From CAVURS01 sp963834425 (lineage in GTDB: Bacteria; Actinomycetota; Actinomycetes; Actinomycetales; CAVURS01): a stretch of DNA of 64,000 nucleotides. A program made the translations under genes and the position numbers. The stretch is from positions 1,426,001 to 1,490,000 of the forward strand of contig CAWIBR010000013.1 of NCBI GenBank assembly GCA_963834425.1. Reading direction: 5' to 3'. The notes below the pieces were generated by a model. It was not told the DNA's origin, ran no database searches, and saw only the letters and a program-made list of their open reading frames with translations. Below are positions 55,178-64,000 of this stretch, one piece after another; the first letter of the stretch is position 1; every line of letters starts with the position of its first letter.

Positions 55178-56623
55178 GTGCTCGGTTCTGGCGTCGCCGT
55201 GCCCATGGCGATCGTCCTGACGCCGGTCCTGGGCTGCCTGGTGGCCCTGCTGGTGCTGCTGAGCAAGCGCGCCCGCGAGCGGGAACGCCTGCTCCGCCGC
55301 GACCCGCTGACCGGCCTCGGCAACCGGGTCCAGCTCGGTGAGCTCTTCGAGCGGTGGCTGCGCGACGGCCCGGCCCACGCCGAGCTCGGTCCGGCGCTGC
55401 TGCTCGTCGACCTGGACGGCTTCAAGGACGTCAACGACACCCTGGGCCACGCGGCCGGCGACATCGTGCTCGTCCAGGTCGCCCAACAGCTGGTCGCCGC
55501 CGCCGGTCCGAGCGCGAGCGTGATCCGCCTCGGTGGCGACGAGTTCGCCATCTGTTACCCGCGGCCGGTCGCCGCCGACCTCCCGATGAACCAGGCCAAG
55601 CGGATCCTGGGCATCCTGTCCACGACCGGGTTCAGCGCCCTCGACGTCCAGCTCGACGTCCGGGCCAGCATCGGCGTGGCCCTGGCCCCGAGCGACGGTA
55701 CGACGCTGAGCGAGCTGATGCAGCACGCCGACGTCGCGATGTACCACGCCAAGCGCACCCGCTCCGGCGTCGAGCGGTACGACGCGAGCACGGACACCAA
55801 CTCCACGGACCGCCTGGCCATGCTGGGCATGCTCCGCGATGCCATGAACGAGGGCCAGCTCCGGCTCTACTACCAGCCGGTCATCCGGGCCGTGGACTCC
55901 TCGCTCGTCGGCTTCGAGGCGCTGATCCGCTGGGAGCACCCGACCCGCGGCCTGATGTACCCGGCCGACTTCATCCCGCTCGTCGAGCGGACCAGCCTGG
56001 TCCACGCGCTGACCCGCTGGGTCCTCCTGACCGCCGCCCGGCAGGCCACCGTCTGGCGCCGCCAGGGCCTGGACCTCACGGTGGCAGTCAACATCAGCCC
56101 GGTCGCGCTCGAGGAAGGTCTGCTCGGCATCGTCGAAGAAGCCCTGGTCCTCTCCCAGCTCGACGCCCGCCACCTGGTGCTGGAGGTGACCGAGAGCGCG
56201 GTCTCGGACAACCCGGTGCTGGCCACGCGGGTGGTCGGCCAGCTGCGCGATCGCGGCATCGAGGTCTCGGTCGACGACTTCGGGGCCGGCTTCACCAGCC
56301 TGGGCCAGCTGCGCGGTCTACCCGTGCAGCAGCTCAAGATCGACCGGCAGTTCATCGTCGACCTCGAGCAGCACGACGACGACACGATCATCGCTTCGAT
56401 CATCGACCTCGGGCACCGCCTCGGCCTGACCGTGATCGCCGAGGGCGTCGAGTCCGAGGTCTCGGCCCAGCGGCTCGTCGAGCTGCGCTGCGATGAGCTG
56501 CAGGGCTTCCATTTCGCCCGCCCGATGCCGGCCGACGAGGTCACCGGCTGGATCGCTCGGCGTACGGCCAAGATGTCCGCCGACGCCGCCCCGGTGGCCG
56601 CCGCGGCCGCGCTCGGCCGCTGA
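55178..56623 (+). CDS. GGDEF-EAL protein (c-di-GMP synthesis/degradation)
   Basis: 481 residues from GTG 55178, which has GGGAGGG 5 bp upstream; a TTG at 55124 is the longer option. One membrane helix (VPMAIVLTPVLGCLVALLVLL) is followed by GGDEF (DPLTGLGNR, RLGGDEFAICY at about residues 117-125) and EAL. EAL catalytic residues are all visible: FEALIRWEHP, NISP, LEVTES, DDFGAG, LKIDRQFI, AEGVE and QGFHFARPM. The GGDEF core is intact but no RxxD I-site precedes it. It could make and break c-di-GMP, or use one domain as a sensor. Confidence 0.93.
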   Translation: MLGSGVAVPMAIVLTPVLGCLVALLVLLSKRARERERLLRRDPLTGLGNRVQLGELFERWLRDGPAHAELGPALLLVDLDGFKDVNDTLGHAAGDIVLVQVAQQLVAAAGPSASVIRLGGDEFAICYPRPVAADLPMNQAKRILGILSTTGFSALDVQLDVRASIGVALAPSDGTTLSELMQHADVAMYHAKRTRSGVERYDASTDTNSTDRLAMLGMLRDAMNEGQLRLYYQPVIRAVDSSLVGFEALIRWEHPTRGLMYPADFIPLVERTSLVHALTRWVLLTAARQATVWRRQGLDLTVAVNISPVALEEGLLGIVEEALVLSQLDARHLVLEVTESAVSDNPVLATRVVGQLRDRGIEVSVDDFGAGFTSLGQLRGLPVQQLKIDRQFIVDLEQHDDDTIIASIIDLGHRLGLTVIAEGVESEVSAQRLVELRCDELQGFHFARPMPADEVTGWIARRTAKMSADAAPVAAAAALGR

Positions 56624-56636
56624 GCGACCGCAGAAC

Positions 56637-57563
56637 TCACCGATCGAAGTAGTGCCCCTGGTCGAGGTCCTCGATCAGGCCGACCTGCGCCGGCTCCCAG
56701 CCCATCAGCTCGCGGGTCAGCGCGCTGGAGGCCGGCGAGTCCAGCCCGATGAACCCGGCCAGGAAGCCGAAGTGCTCGGCCGCCGCGTCGTCCGGGATCG
56801 CGGCTACGGGCAGGTCCAGACCGCGGCCGATGGCCTCGGCGATCTCCCGGGTCGGGACCCCCTCGTCGGCGACCGCGTGCAGGGTGGACCCGGCCGGCGC
56901 CTGCTCGACGGCGAGCCGGAAGAGGCGGCCGGTGTCCAGGCGGTGCACGGCCGGCCAGCGCGCGGAGCCGTCGCCGGTGAAGCCGGCGACACCCTTGGCC
57001 CGCGCGATCGCGACCAGGGTCGCCATGAAGCCGTTGTCGCCGTCGCCGTGGTTGGTCGGAGCCAGCCGCACGACGCAGGACCGGATGCCGCGATCGGCGA
57101 AGCTCAACGTCAGCTCGGCATTGGCCAACCGCCGGGCCGGACCGGGAGCCGCCGCCAGGGCGGCCGGCGGCAGGTCGTGGCCGTCCCGCTCGGTGGCCAC
57201 ACGCCCCGGCGCCAGGCCCAGGGTGCCGGACGCGATGACCAGCGGCCGGTCCGTCCCCGCGAGCGCCTCGCCGAACGTCTCGATCGCGCGGCGGTCCGCC
57301 TCCGCCGCACCCGCGAAGTCGCCGGTGAAGGCGATCTCGTGCTTGAAGGCCAGGTGGATCACCCCGTCGGAGTCCGCGGCAGCGCTGCGCAGGACCTCCA
57401 GGTCGTCCAGGTCGCCGCGCTGCGCGGTCGCACCGGCCGCCTGCAGGGCGTCGGCCGAGGCGTCGGAGCGAGCGAGCCCGACGACCTGATGTCCGGCGCC
57501 GACCAGCTCGGCGACGGTGGCCGAGCCGATCCAGCCTGATGCTCCGGTGACGAAGACGCGCAT
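56637..57563 (-). CDS. NAD-dependent epimerase/dehydratase family protein
   Basis: 308 residues from ATG 57563 (MRVFVTGASGWIGSATVAEL), with the Rossmann GxxGxxG. Extended-SDR pattern: VGLARSDASADALQAAGATA, RGDLDDLEVLRSAAADSDGV, then AVHRLDTGRLFRLAVEQAP and MGWEPAQVGLIEDLDQGHYF at the end. The catalytic Tyr-xxx-Lys is not obvious, so it may belong to the atypical (NmrA or SDR_a5-like) branch. Divergent from a TetR gene, with two operator-like sites in between, so it is probably that repressor's target. Confidence 0.9.
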   Translation of the reverse strand: MRVFVTGASGWIGSATVAELVGAGHQVVGLARSDASADALQAAGATAQRGDLDDLEVLRSAAADSDGVIHLAFKHEIAFTGDFAGAAEADRRAIETFGEALAGTDRPLVIASGTLGLAPGRVATERDGHDLPPAALAAAPGPARRLANAELTLSFADRGIRSCVVRLAPTNHGDGDNGFMATLVAIARAKGVAGFTGDGSARWPAVHRLDTGRLFRLAVEQAPAGSTLHAVADEGVPTREIAEAIGRGLDLPVAAIPDDAAAEHFGFLAGFIGLDSPASSALTRELMGWEPAQVGLIEDLDQGHYFDR

Positions 57564-57580
57564 GAGCACTCCCAATGGCT

Positions 57581-57601
57581 TGATGTCAGTTACTGCCATC
57601 A
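57581..57601. promoter_or_regulatory. TetR operator-like inverted repeat, copy 1
   Basis: Arms TGATGTCAG and CTGCCATCA (8 of 9 positions paired) around TTA. It lies 18 bp before the epimerase start, in the 86-bp gap between the divergent epimerase and TetR genes. Confidence 0.75.
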
Positions 57602-57614
57602 AACCTAGCACGGC

Positions 57615-57635
57615 AGATGTCAGGCGCTGTCATCA
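57615..57635. promoter_or_regulatory. TetR operator-like inverted repeat, copy 2
   Basis: GATGTCAG and CTGTCATC around GCG (7 of 8 pairs), same pattern as copy 1 and starting 34 bp from it. It ends 14 bp before the TetR ATG, so it would allow autoregulation. Confidence 0.75.
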
Positions 57636-57649
57636 CCTAGGATGCCCGC

Positions 57650-58216
57650 ATGAGCCGATGGCAGCCCGATGCGCGTGGCCGGCTCGAGCAGGCCGCCCTC
57701 ACGCTGTACGGCGAGCGCGGCTTCGACCAGACCACCGTCGCCGAGATCGCGGCCCGGGCCGGACTCACCGAGCGGACCTTCTTCCGCTACTTCGCCGACA
57801 AGCGTGAGGTGCTCTTCGCCGGCGCCGGCGAGCTCCAGGCCTTCCTGGTCACCGCCGTGACCGATGCTCCGGCCCAGACCGGCCCGCTCGATGCCGTCAC
57901 GGCGGCGCTCACGAAGTCGGCGACCATCTTCGAGGCCCGCCGGGTCTACGCGGGTCAGCGCCAGGCCGTCATCGCCGCCCACCCCGACCTCCAGGAACGC
58001 GAGCTGATCAAGCTCGCCTCGCTTGCCGCCGCCATGGCCGAGGCGCTGCGTCAGCGCGGCGTCGCGGAGCCGGCTGCAAGCCTGACCGCCGAGGCCGGCA
58101 TCGCCGTCTTCAAGATCGCCTTCGAGCGATGGGTGTCCAGCCCGGACGGCGAGGATCTGGCGACGCAGATCAGGCAGTCGCTGGAGGAACTCAAGGCCGT
58201 GACCGCGGGCAACTGA
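57650..58216 (+). CDS. TetR/AcrR family transcriptional regulator
   Basis: 188 residues. Helix-turn-helix domain LEQAALTLYGERGFDQTTVA, EIAARAGLTERTFFRYFADK, then a ligand domain of about 130 residues (VYAGQRQAVIAAHPDLQERE). Divergent from the epimerase gene with two shared operators, so it most likely represses both. Ligand unknown. Confidence 0.94.
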   Translation: MSRWQPDARGRLEQAALTLYGERGFDQTTVAEIAARAGLTERTFFRYFADKREVLFAGAGELQAFLVTAVTDAPAQTGPLDAVTAALTKSATIFEARRVYAGQRQAVIAAHPDLQERELIKLASLAAAMAEALRQRGVAEPAASLTAEAGIAVFKIAFERWVSSPDGEDLATQIRQSLEELKAVTAGN

Positions 58217-58255
58217 CCGGGCCGCAGAGCAACGCGGCGTACGGCGGGTCCGGCG

Positions 58256-59539
<1,284 letters not shown>

Positions 59540-59699
59540 CCGTCCGGTCCTTCCGTCGACTGTGCTTGCTCGTGCCTGTTGTCGTGCCTGTCACGTCCAT
59601 GTCCGGGCGATCACCCGGAGTCGCCGACGCTACCGCGAGGGCGACGCCGTACCCACCATTGAACGCCGTAATTCGCTCGCGGCGCAGCCCGGTACGCCA

Positions 59700-59734
59700 A
59701 GAGCGGACGCCACGGCGTGTCGGGCGCCCGCTCT
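59700..59734 (-). terminator. GC-rich hairpin downstream of clpP2
   Basis: Arms AGAGCGGACGCC and GGCGCCCGCTCT (11 of 12 paired) around an 11-nt loop. It follows clpP2 by 28 bp on the minus strand, with no T-run. Separates the clpP1P2 operon from clpX. Confidence 0.55.
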
Positions 59735-59762
59735 GGTCGGGACTTGCAGTGAGCCGGATGGC

Positions 59763-60455
59763 TCAGTTGGTGGCCTTGCGGCTCTCCAGGACCTCATCGA
59801 TCAGGCCGTACTCCTTGGCCTGCGCGGCGGTGAGGATCTTGTCGCGCTCGATGTCCTTCTCGACCTGCTCGGCCGTGCGGCCGGTGTGCAGCGAGAGCGT
59901 GGACTCCAGCCACTGGCGCATCCGCAGCACCTCGTTGGCCTGGATCTCGATGTCGCTGGCCTGGCCGTAGTCGCCGCCGGACATGGCCGGCTGGTGGATC
60001 AGGACGCGGGCGTTGGGCAGGGCGTAGCGCTTGCCCTTGGTGCCCGCACCGAGCAGCACCGCTGCCGCCGAGGCCGCCTGCCCGAGGCAGAAGGTCGCGA
60101 TGTCCGGGCGGATGTACTGCATGGTGTCGTAGATCGCGGTCAGCGCCGTGAACGAGCCGCCGGGGCTGTTGATGTAGAGCGTGATGTCGCGGTCCGGGTC
60201 CTGGGACTCGAGCACGATCAGCTGGGCGATGATGTCGTCCGCGGAGGCGTCGTCGACCTGCACGCCGAGGAAGATGATCCGGTCCTCGAACAGCTTGGTG
60301 TAGGGGTCGAGCCGCTTCATGCCGTACGACGTGCGCTCCTCGAACTGCGGGAGGATGTAGCGGCTGCTGGGCGTCTGGATCGGGCGGTCGGATCCGCCGG
60401 CTGCACGCCCCGAGCCGGGGACGTGCAAGCCGCCGTACGGCGTGTTGGCGTTCAT
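59763..60455 (-). CDS. clpP2: ATP-dependent Clp protease proteolytic subunit ClpP2
   Basis: 230 residues. Serine peptidase with catalytic triad S129 (LGQAASAAAVLL), H154 (VLIHQPAMSG) and D205 (ERDKILTA). The N-terminal ~35 residues are longer than in ClpP1 (propeptide-like). In actinobacteria ClpP1 and ClpP2 form two different heptameric rings of one active tetradecamer. 55 bp after clpP1. Confidence 0.96.
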   Translation of the reverse strand: MNANTPYGGLHVPGSGRAAGGSDRPIQTPSSRYILPQFEERTSYGMKRLDPYTKLFEDRIIFLGVQVDDASADDIIAQLIVLESQDPDRDITLYINSPGGSFTALTAIYDTMQYIRPDIATFCLGQAASAAAVLLGAGTKGKRYALPNARVLIHQPAMSGGDYGQASDIEIQANEVLRMRQWLESTLSLHTGRTAEQVEKDIERDKILTAAQAKEYGLIDEVLESRKATN

Positions 60456-60510
60456 CTGGTTTCTCCTGTACGCGTCAAAGATGTCGGGGCTGGGTCGGCT
60501 GCCGGCCGGC

Positions 60511-61119
60511 TCAGGTGGTGCCGCCGCCGCCGGCGGCCAGCGTCGCGCTCTCGACGACGTGGTCGACGAAGCCGTAGTCCAGCGCCTGGTCCGAGGTGAA
60601 CCAGCGGTCGCGGTCGGAGTCGGCCTCGATCTGGTCGACGGTCTGGCCGGTGTGCTCGGCGATCAGCGCCGCGAGCTGCTTCTTGATGTGCAGCATCTGC
60701 TCGGCCTGGATCTTGATGTCGCTCGCCGTGCCGCCGATCCCGCCCGAGGGCTGGTGCATCATGATCCGCGCGTGCGGGGTGGCGAACCGCTTGCCCTTGG
60801 CGCCCGCGCTCAGCAGGAACTGGCCCATCGAGGCGGCCAGGCCCATCGCGTAGGTCGCGACGTCCGGCTTGACCCACTGCATGGTGTCGAAGATCGCCAT
60901 GCCGGCGGTCACCGAGCCACCGGGGCTGTTGATGTAGAGGTGGATGTCCTTGTCCGGGTCTTCCGCGGCGAGGAGCAACAGCTGCGCGCAGATCGCGTTG
61001 GCGTTGTCGTCGCGCACCTCCGAGCCCAGGAAGATGATCCGCTCCTTGAGCAAGCGGTTGTAGATGTGGTCGTCCAGACCGCCGCCGGGGCCGTCTGCCA
61101 TCCGAATGTCCTGAGTCAC
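60511..61119 (-). CDS. clpP1: ATP-dependent Clp protease proteolytic subunit ClpP1
   Basis: 202 residues from the GTG at 61119 (VTQDIRMADGPGGGLDDHIY), chosen because GGGAG lies 6 bp upstream; a longer ATG start at 61173 would add 18 unconserved residues. Triad S97 (LAASMGQFLL), H122 (MMHQPSGG), D171 (SDRDRWFT). First gene of the clpP1-clpP2 operon. Confidence 0.96.
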   Translation of the reverse strand: MTQDIRMADGPGGGLDDHIYNRLLKERIIFLGSEVRDDNANAICAQLLLLAAEDPDKDIHLYINSPGGSVTAGMAIFDTMQWVKPDVATYAMGLAASMGQFLLSAGAKGKRFATPHARIMMHQPSGGIGGTASDIKIQAEQMLHIKKQLAALIAEHTGQTVDQIEADSDRDRWFTSDQALDYGFVDHVVESATLAAGGGGTT

Positions 61120-61283
61120 GCTGTCTCCCACGTAAGGCGGTTGCCTGCTAGGTGCTTGATCTTTCGGTGACACTAACGCCGGACCTGAGCCGCACCGTCC
61201 CCGTTTCGGCCCGTGTTCGCCAGGGGCAGACGGTTCCGCCCACGGCGGACAGGCGGGCTGGTCGGCCTCCGGTCGACTGAGCC

Positions 61284-62678
61284 TCAGTCCTCGGCGGGTG
61301 CGCTGACCTCGATGACCTCAACGTCCTCGACACCCTCGGCATCGTCCTCGGAGTCCTCGGAGTCCTCGGTCGCCGACAGGTCCTGCTCGATGACGTCCAC
61401 CTCGGGCTGCGGCGGGTTGAGCGCCTCCAGGTCGACCGGCCGGCCGGACGCGTCGGTGACGGTCGCCTTCTCCAGCACCAGGGCCAGCGCCTTGCGGCGG
61501 GCGACCTCGCCCACCATCGCGGGCACCTGGCCGGCCTCCTCGACCGCCTTGGCGAACTCGTTCGGCTCCATGCCGTACTGCGCGGCGTTCATGACGAGGT
61601 ACTCGATCAGCTCGGGCTGGCCGACCGAGACCTGCTCCTTCTCGACGATCGCGTCCAGGATGAACTGGGTCTGCAGGCCCTTGCGAGCGCTCTCGCCGAC
61701 CTCGGCGCCGTGCTCGTGGTCCTCGAGCCGGTCCTCGTTCTCCAGGTGGGAGTGGACCTCGGCCTCGATCAGCGCCTCAGGGACCGGCACGTCGCTCGCC
61801 TCGAGCAGCGCGTCGAGGAGCTTGTCGCGGGCCTGGATGCCTTGCTCCATCAGCTTGGTGCGCTCGGTCTTGGTCCGCAGGTCGGCGCGCAGCTCGTCGA
61901 GGGTGTCGAACTCGCTGGCCAGCTGGGCGAACTCGTCGTCCAGCGCCGGCAGCTCGCGCTCCTTGACCGAGTTGACCGTGACGTGGATGTGCGAGGACTC
62001 CCCGGCCCGGTCGCCACCGGCCAGCGGGGCGTCGAAGTCGGCGGACTCCCCCGCGCTGCGACCGATGAGGGACTCATCCAGACCCTCGATCATCGTGGCG
62101 CTGCCGATCTCGTAGGACACGCCCTTGACCGAGTCGATCTCCTCGCCGTCGATGTCGGCAGCCAGGTCGATCGAGACGAAGTCACCCTGGGCGGCCGGGC
62201 GCTCGGCGCCGACGAGGGTGCCGAACCGCTGGCGCAGCGCGGTGAGCTCACCGTCGATGTCCTCGTCGGTGACCTCGACGTCGTCGACGGTGACCGCGAG
62301 CGAGTCGTAGTCCGGCAGCTCGACGGTCGGGCGGACGTCGACCTCGGCGGTGAACTTCAGCTCGCCGCCCTCGGCCGGGTCCGGGATGTCGGTGACGTCG
62401 ACGGTCGGCTGGCCGAGCGCGCGGACCTGGTTCTCCTCGATGGCCTGGCCGTAGAAGCGGGGCAGCGCGTTGTTGACGGCCTCCTCCAGCACGGCGCCCT
62501 TGCCGACCCGCTGGTCGATGATCCGCGCCGGCACGTGCCCGCGCCGGAAGCCGGGGACGTTGACCGAGCCGGCGATGCTCTTGTACGCCGCGTCCAGGCT
62601 CGGCTTGAGCTCGTCGTAGGACACCTCGACGGTGAGTTTGACCCGCGTGGGGTTGAGGGTCTCGACGGCGGACTTCAC
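61284..62678 (-). CDS. tig: Trigger factor
   Basis: 464 residues. Ribosome-bound chaperone. The N-terminal domain has the uL23-docking signature VPGFRRGHVPARIIDQ; the PPIase domain follows (AAQGDFVSIDLAADIDGEEI), then the helical substrate cradle. An acidic tail (ATEDSEDSEDDAEGVEDVEV) about 35 residues long is typical for actinobacterial Tig. 164 bp upstream of clpP1, as in M. tuberculosis. Confidence 0.97.
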   Translation of the reverse strand: MKSAVETLNPTRVKLTVEVSYDELKPSLDAAYKSIAGSVNVPGFRRGHVPARIIDQRVGKGAVLEEAVNNALPRFYGQAIEENQVRALGQPTVDVTDIPDPAEGGELKFTAEVDVRPTVELPDYDSLAVTVDDVEVTDEDIDGELTALRQRFGTLVGAERPAAQGDFVSIDLAADIDGEEIDSVKGVSYEIGSATMIEGLDESLIGRSAGESADFDAPLAGGDRAGESSHIHVTVNSVKERELPALDDEFAQLASEFDTLDELRADLRTKTERTKLMEQGIQARDKLLDALLEASDVPVPEALIEAEVHSHLENEDRLEDHEHGAEVGESARKGLQTQFILDAIVEKEQVSVGQPELIEYLVMNAAQYGMEPNEFAKAVEEAGQVPAMVGEVARRKALALVLEKATVTDASGRPVDLEALNPPQPEVDVIEQDLSATEDSEDSEDDAEGVEDVEVIEVSAPAED

Positions 62679-62821
62679 GAGGTACTCCTGCGCTAGGGGG
62701 TGCTGCTGGGGACTGTTCCTGGGGATGCTCCGGCCGAGACGGCCAGGCGACCCGCAATGCTAACGGCTGCGGCGCGCCGCACCCAGCGCGAGGCCGTTCG
62801 CGGCGGGCTAGCGTGCTCGTC

Positions 62822-64000
62822 ATGAGCGACGAGACCGGCCGAACGTACGACGTCGTGGTCCTGGGCGCCGGGCCGGTCGGTGAGAACGCCGCCGGACGGG
62901 CGCGACGAGGGGGCCTCTCGGCCGTCATCGTGGAGCCCCGCCTGGTCGGGGGTGAGTGCAGCTTCTATGCCTGCATCCCGTCCAAGGCCCTGCTGCGGCC
63001 GGTCAACCTGGCCGCCGCGACCCGCCGGGTCCGGGGCCTGCGGCCCAGCACGGTCGACGTCCCCGAGGTGCTGGCTCGGCGCAACTACTGGACCAGCGAC
63101 TGGGACGACGCCGGCGCCAAGACCTGGCTGGACAAGGAAGGCATCGACCTGGTCCGCGGCCACGGGCGAGTGGCCGGCGAGCGCCGGGTCGAGGTCGAGG
63201 TGGCCGGGCAGAGTGAGCCGGTCGTGCTGTTGGCCCGGCAGGCCGTCGTCATCGCCACCGGCACTTCGGCGGCCGTGCCGCCGATCGAGGGCCTGCGCGA
63301 GGCCAAGCCGTGGACCAACATCGAGGCGACCAGCTCCCAGACCGTGCCCGGTCGACTCATCGTGCTCGGTGGCGGCGTCGTGGCCTGCGAGATGGCCCAG
63401 GCCTACGCCGGTCTCGGAGCCCAGATGACGGTGATCGAGCGGGCCGACCGCCTCCTCGGCCGGACCGAGCCCTTCGCCGGCGACCTGGTCGCCGCGGCTC
63501 TGCGCGAGGCCGGCGTCGACGTCCGGCTGGGCACCACGGTGACCAAGGTCGAGCGGGCGACCGATGACGGCACGGGCGAGGTGACGGTGACGACAGCCGA
63601 CGGTGGGACCGTCGTCGGGGACCAGGTCCTGGCCGCACTCGGCCGGGTGCCGGCGACCGGCGACGTGGGGCTGGACACTGTCGGGCTCCCGACGACCGGC
63701 TACCTGAAGGTCGACGAGTCGATGCTGGTCGAGGGCGTCGGCGACCAATGGCTCTACGCCGTCGGTGACGTCAACGGGCGGAACCTGTTGACCCACATGG
63801 GCAAGTACCAGGCCCGGGTGTGCGGCGACGTGATCGTCGCGCGGGCCACGGGCGAGCCGGACGACGGGCCGACATTGCGGGCGACGTCCGATGCGCTGGG
63901 CGCCCCGCAGGTGGTCTTCACCGACCCGGAGGTCTGCGCCGCGGGTCTGACCGAGGAAGCCGCACGCTCGGCCGGTCTGGACGTGAAGGTGGTCGACGTA
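62822..64000 (+). CDS. FAD-dependent pyridine nucleotide-disulphide oxidoreductase, cut by window end
   Basis: The first 393 residues of a family of about 470. ATG 62822 starts MSDETGRTYDVVVLGAGPVG; the FAD GxGxxG is VVLGAGPVGENAA, the redox disulfide GECSFYACIPSK, and the NAD(P) site RLIVLGGGVVACEMA. GDVNGRNLLTHMGKYQARVC is the second FAD motif, and the start of the dimerisation domain (GAPQVVFTDPEVCAAGLTEE) is present. Related to dihydrolipoamide dehydrogenase, mycothione reductase and mercuric reductase; the missing C-terminal HxxxxE site prevents a choice. Confidence 0.93.
   Translation, partial: MSDETGRTYDVVVLGAGPVGENAAGRARRGGLSAVIVEPRLVGGECSFYACIPSKALLRPVNLAAATRRVRGLRPSTVDVPEVLARRNYWTSDWDDAGAKTWLDKEGIDLVRGHGRVAGERRVEVEVAGQSEPVVLLARQAVVIATGTSAAVPPIEGLREAKPWTNIEATSSQTVPGRLIVLGGGVVACEMAQAYAGLGAQMTVIERADRLLGRTEPFAGDLVAAALREAGVDVRLGTTVTKVERATDDGTGEVTVTTADGGTVVGDQVLAALGRVPATGDVGLDTVGLPTTGYLKVDESMLVEGVGDQWLYAVGDVNGRNLLTHMGKYQARVCGDVIVARATGEPDDGPTLRATSDALGAPQVVFTDPEVCAAGLTEEAARSAGLDVKVVDV

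Noticed and set aside
61120..61283. Possible ClgR-type activator site upstream of clpP1
   Set aside because: Only a half-site resembling GTTCGCC is visible; the second half does not match the expected symmetry.

Overview
The window is a high-GC chromosomal segment of an actinobacterium. The family Nocardioidaceae (Nocardioides or a close relative) is my best guess, at moderate confidence. Three things point there: heavy GC bias with many GTG starts, a core gene order that follows the Mycobacterium tuberculosis Rv2404c-Rv2462c region (lepA, rpsT, holA, comEC/comEA, degV, gpgP-like, rsfS, nadD, proA, proB, obgE, rpmA, rplU, rne, ndk, folC, aminoacyl-tRNA synthetases, clpX, clpP2, clpP1, tig), and actinobacterial types of LeuRS, IleRS with a T-box, and RNase E. 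No prophage, IS element or CRISPR array is visible.

Layout. 1-4756: lepA (cut by the window start), then a transglutaminase / alpha-E / ATP-grasp cassette on the minus strand. 4757-10542 (plus strand): an SPFH membrane protein with a ribbon-helix-helix partner behind a 22-bp palindrome, then a TetR regulator with its operator and a heterodimeric ABC exporter. 10722-19177: rpsT, holA, comEC, comEA, degV and leuS. 19259-26968: an accessory stretch with a diguanylate cyclase, a four-helix membrane protein, a type III glutamine synthetase, an SDR/lactonase pair, a cysteine-rich secreted protein, hypotheticals and a RibD/DHFR-like reductase. 27030-37732: tRNA-Ala(GGC), then the gpgP-like/rsfS/LCP/nadD block, proA/proB and obgE/rpmA/rplU. 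37929-44449: RNase E and two radical-SAM-linked genes split by a small RHH/Doc toxin-antitoxin module. 44505-55077: PH-like protein, ndk, DUF4233, folC, ileS with its T-box, a 2OG-Fe(II) oxygenase and valS. 55178-64000: GGDEF-EAL protein, epimerase with a divergent TetR, clpX-clpP2-clpP1-tig, and a flavin disulfide oxidoreductase cut by the window end.

How the genes work together. Most of the window serves translation and protein quality control: LepA, bS20, bL21, bL27, ObgE, RsfS, LeuRS, IleRS, ValRS, tRNA-Ala, trigger factor and the ClpXP1P2 protease. Supporting functions are proline synthesis (ProB, ProA), folate and nucleotide metabolism (FolC, Ndk), NAD synthesis (NadD), RNA decay (RNase E) and DNA uptake (ComEA, ComEC). 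Regulation readable from the sequence includes a translational T-box on ileS and several palindromic operators next to TetR or RHH genes.

Caveat on data quality. At least a dozen genes, including the essential valS and the conserved core of glnN and comEC, are broken by single-base indels that restore a perfect family match when the frame is shifted. I read these as sequencing or assembly errors rather than pseudogenes and give the reconstructed extents.
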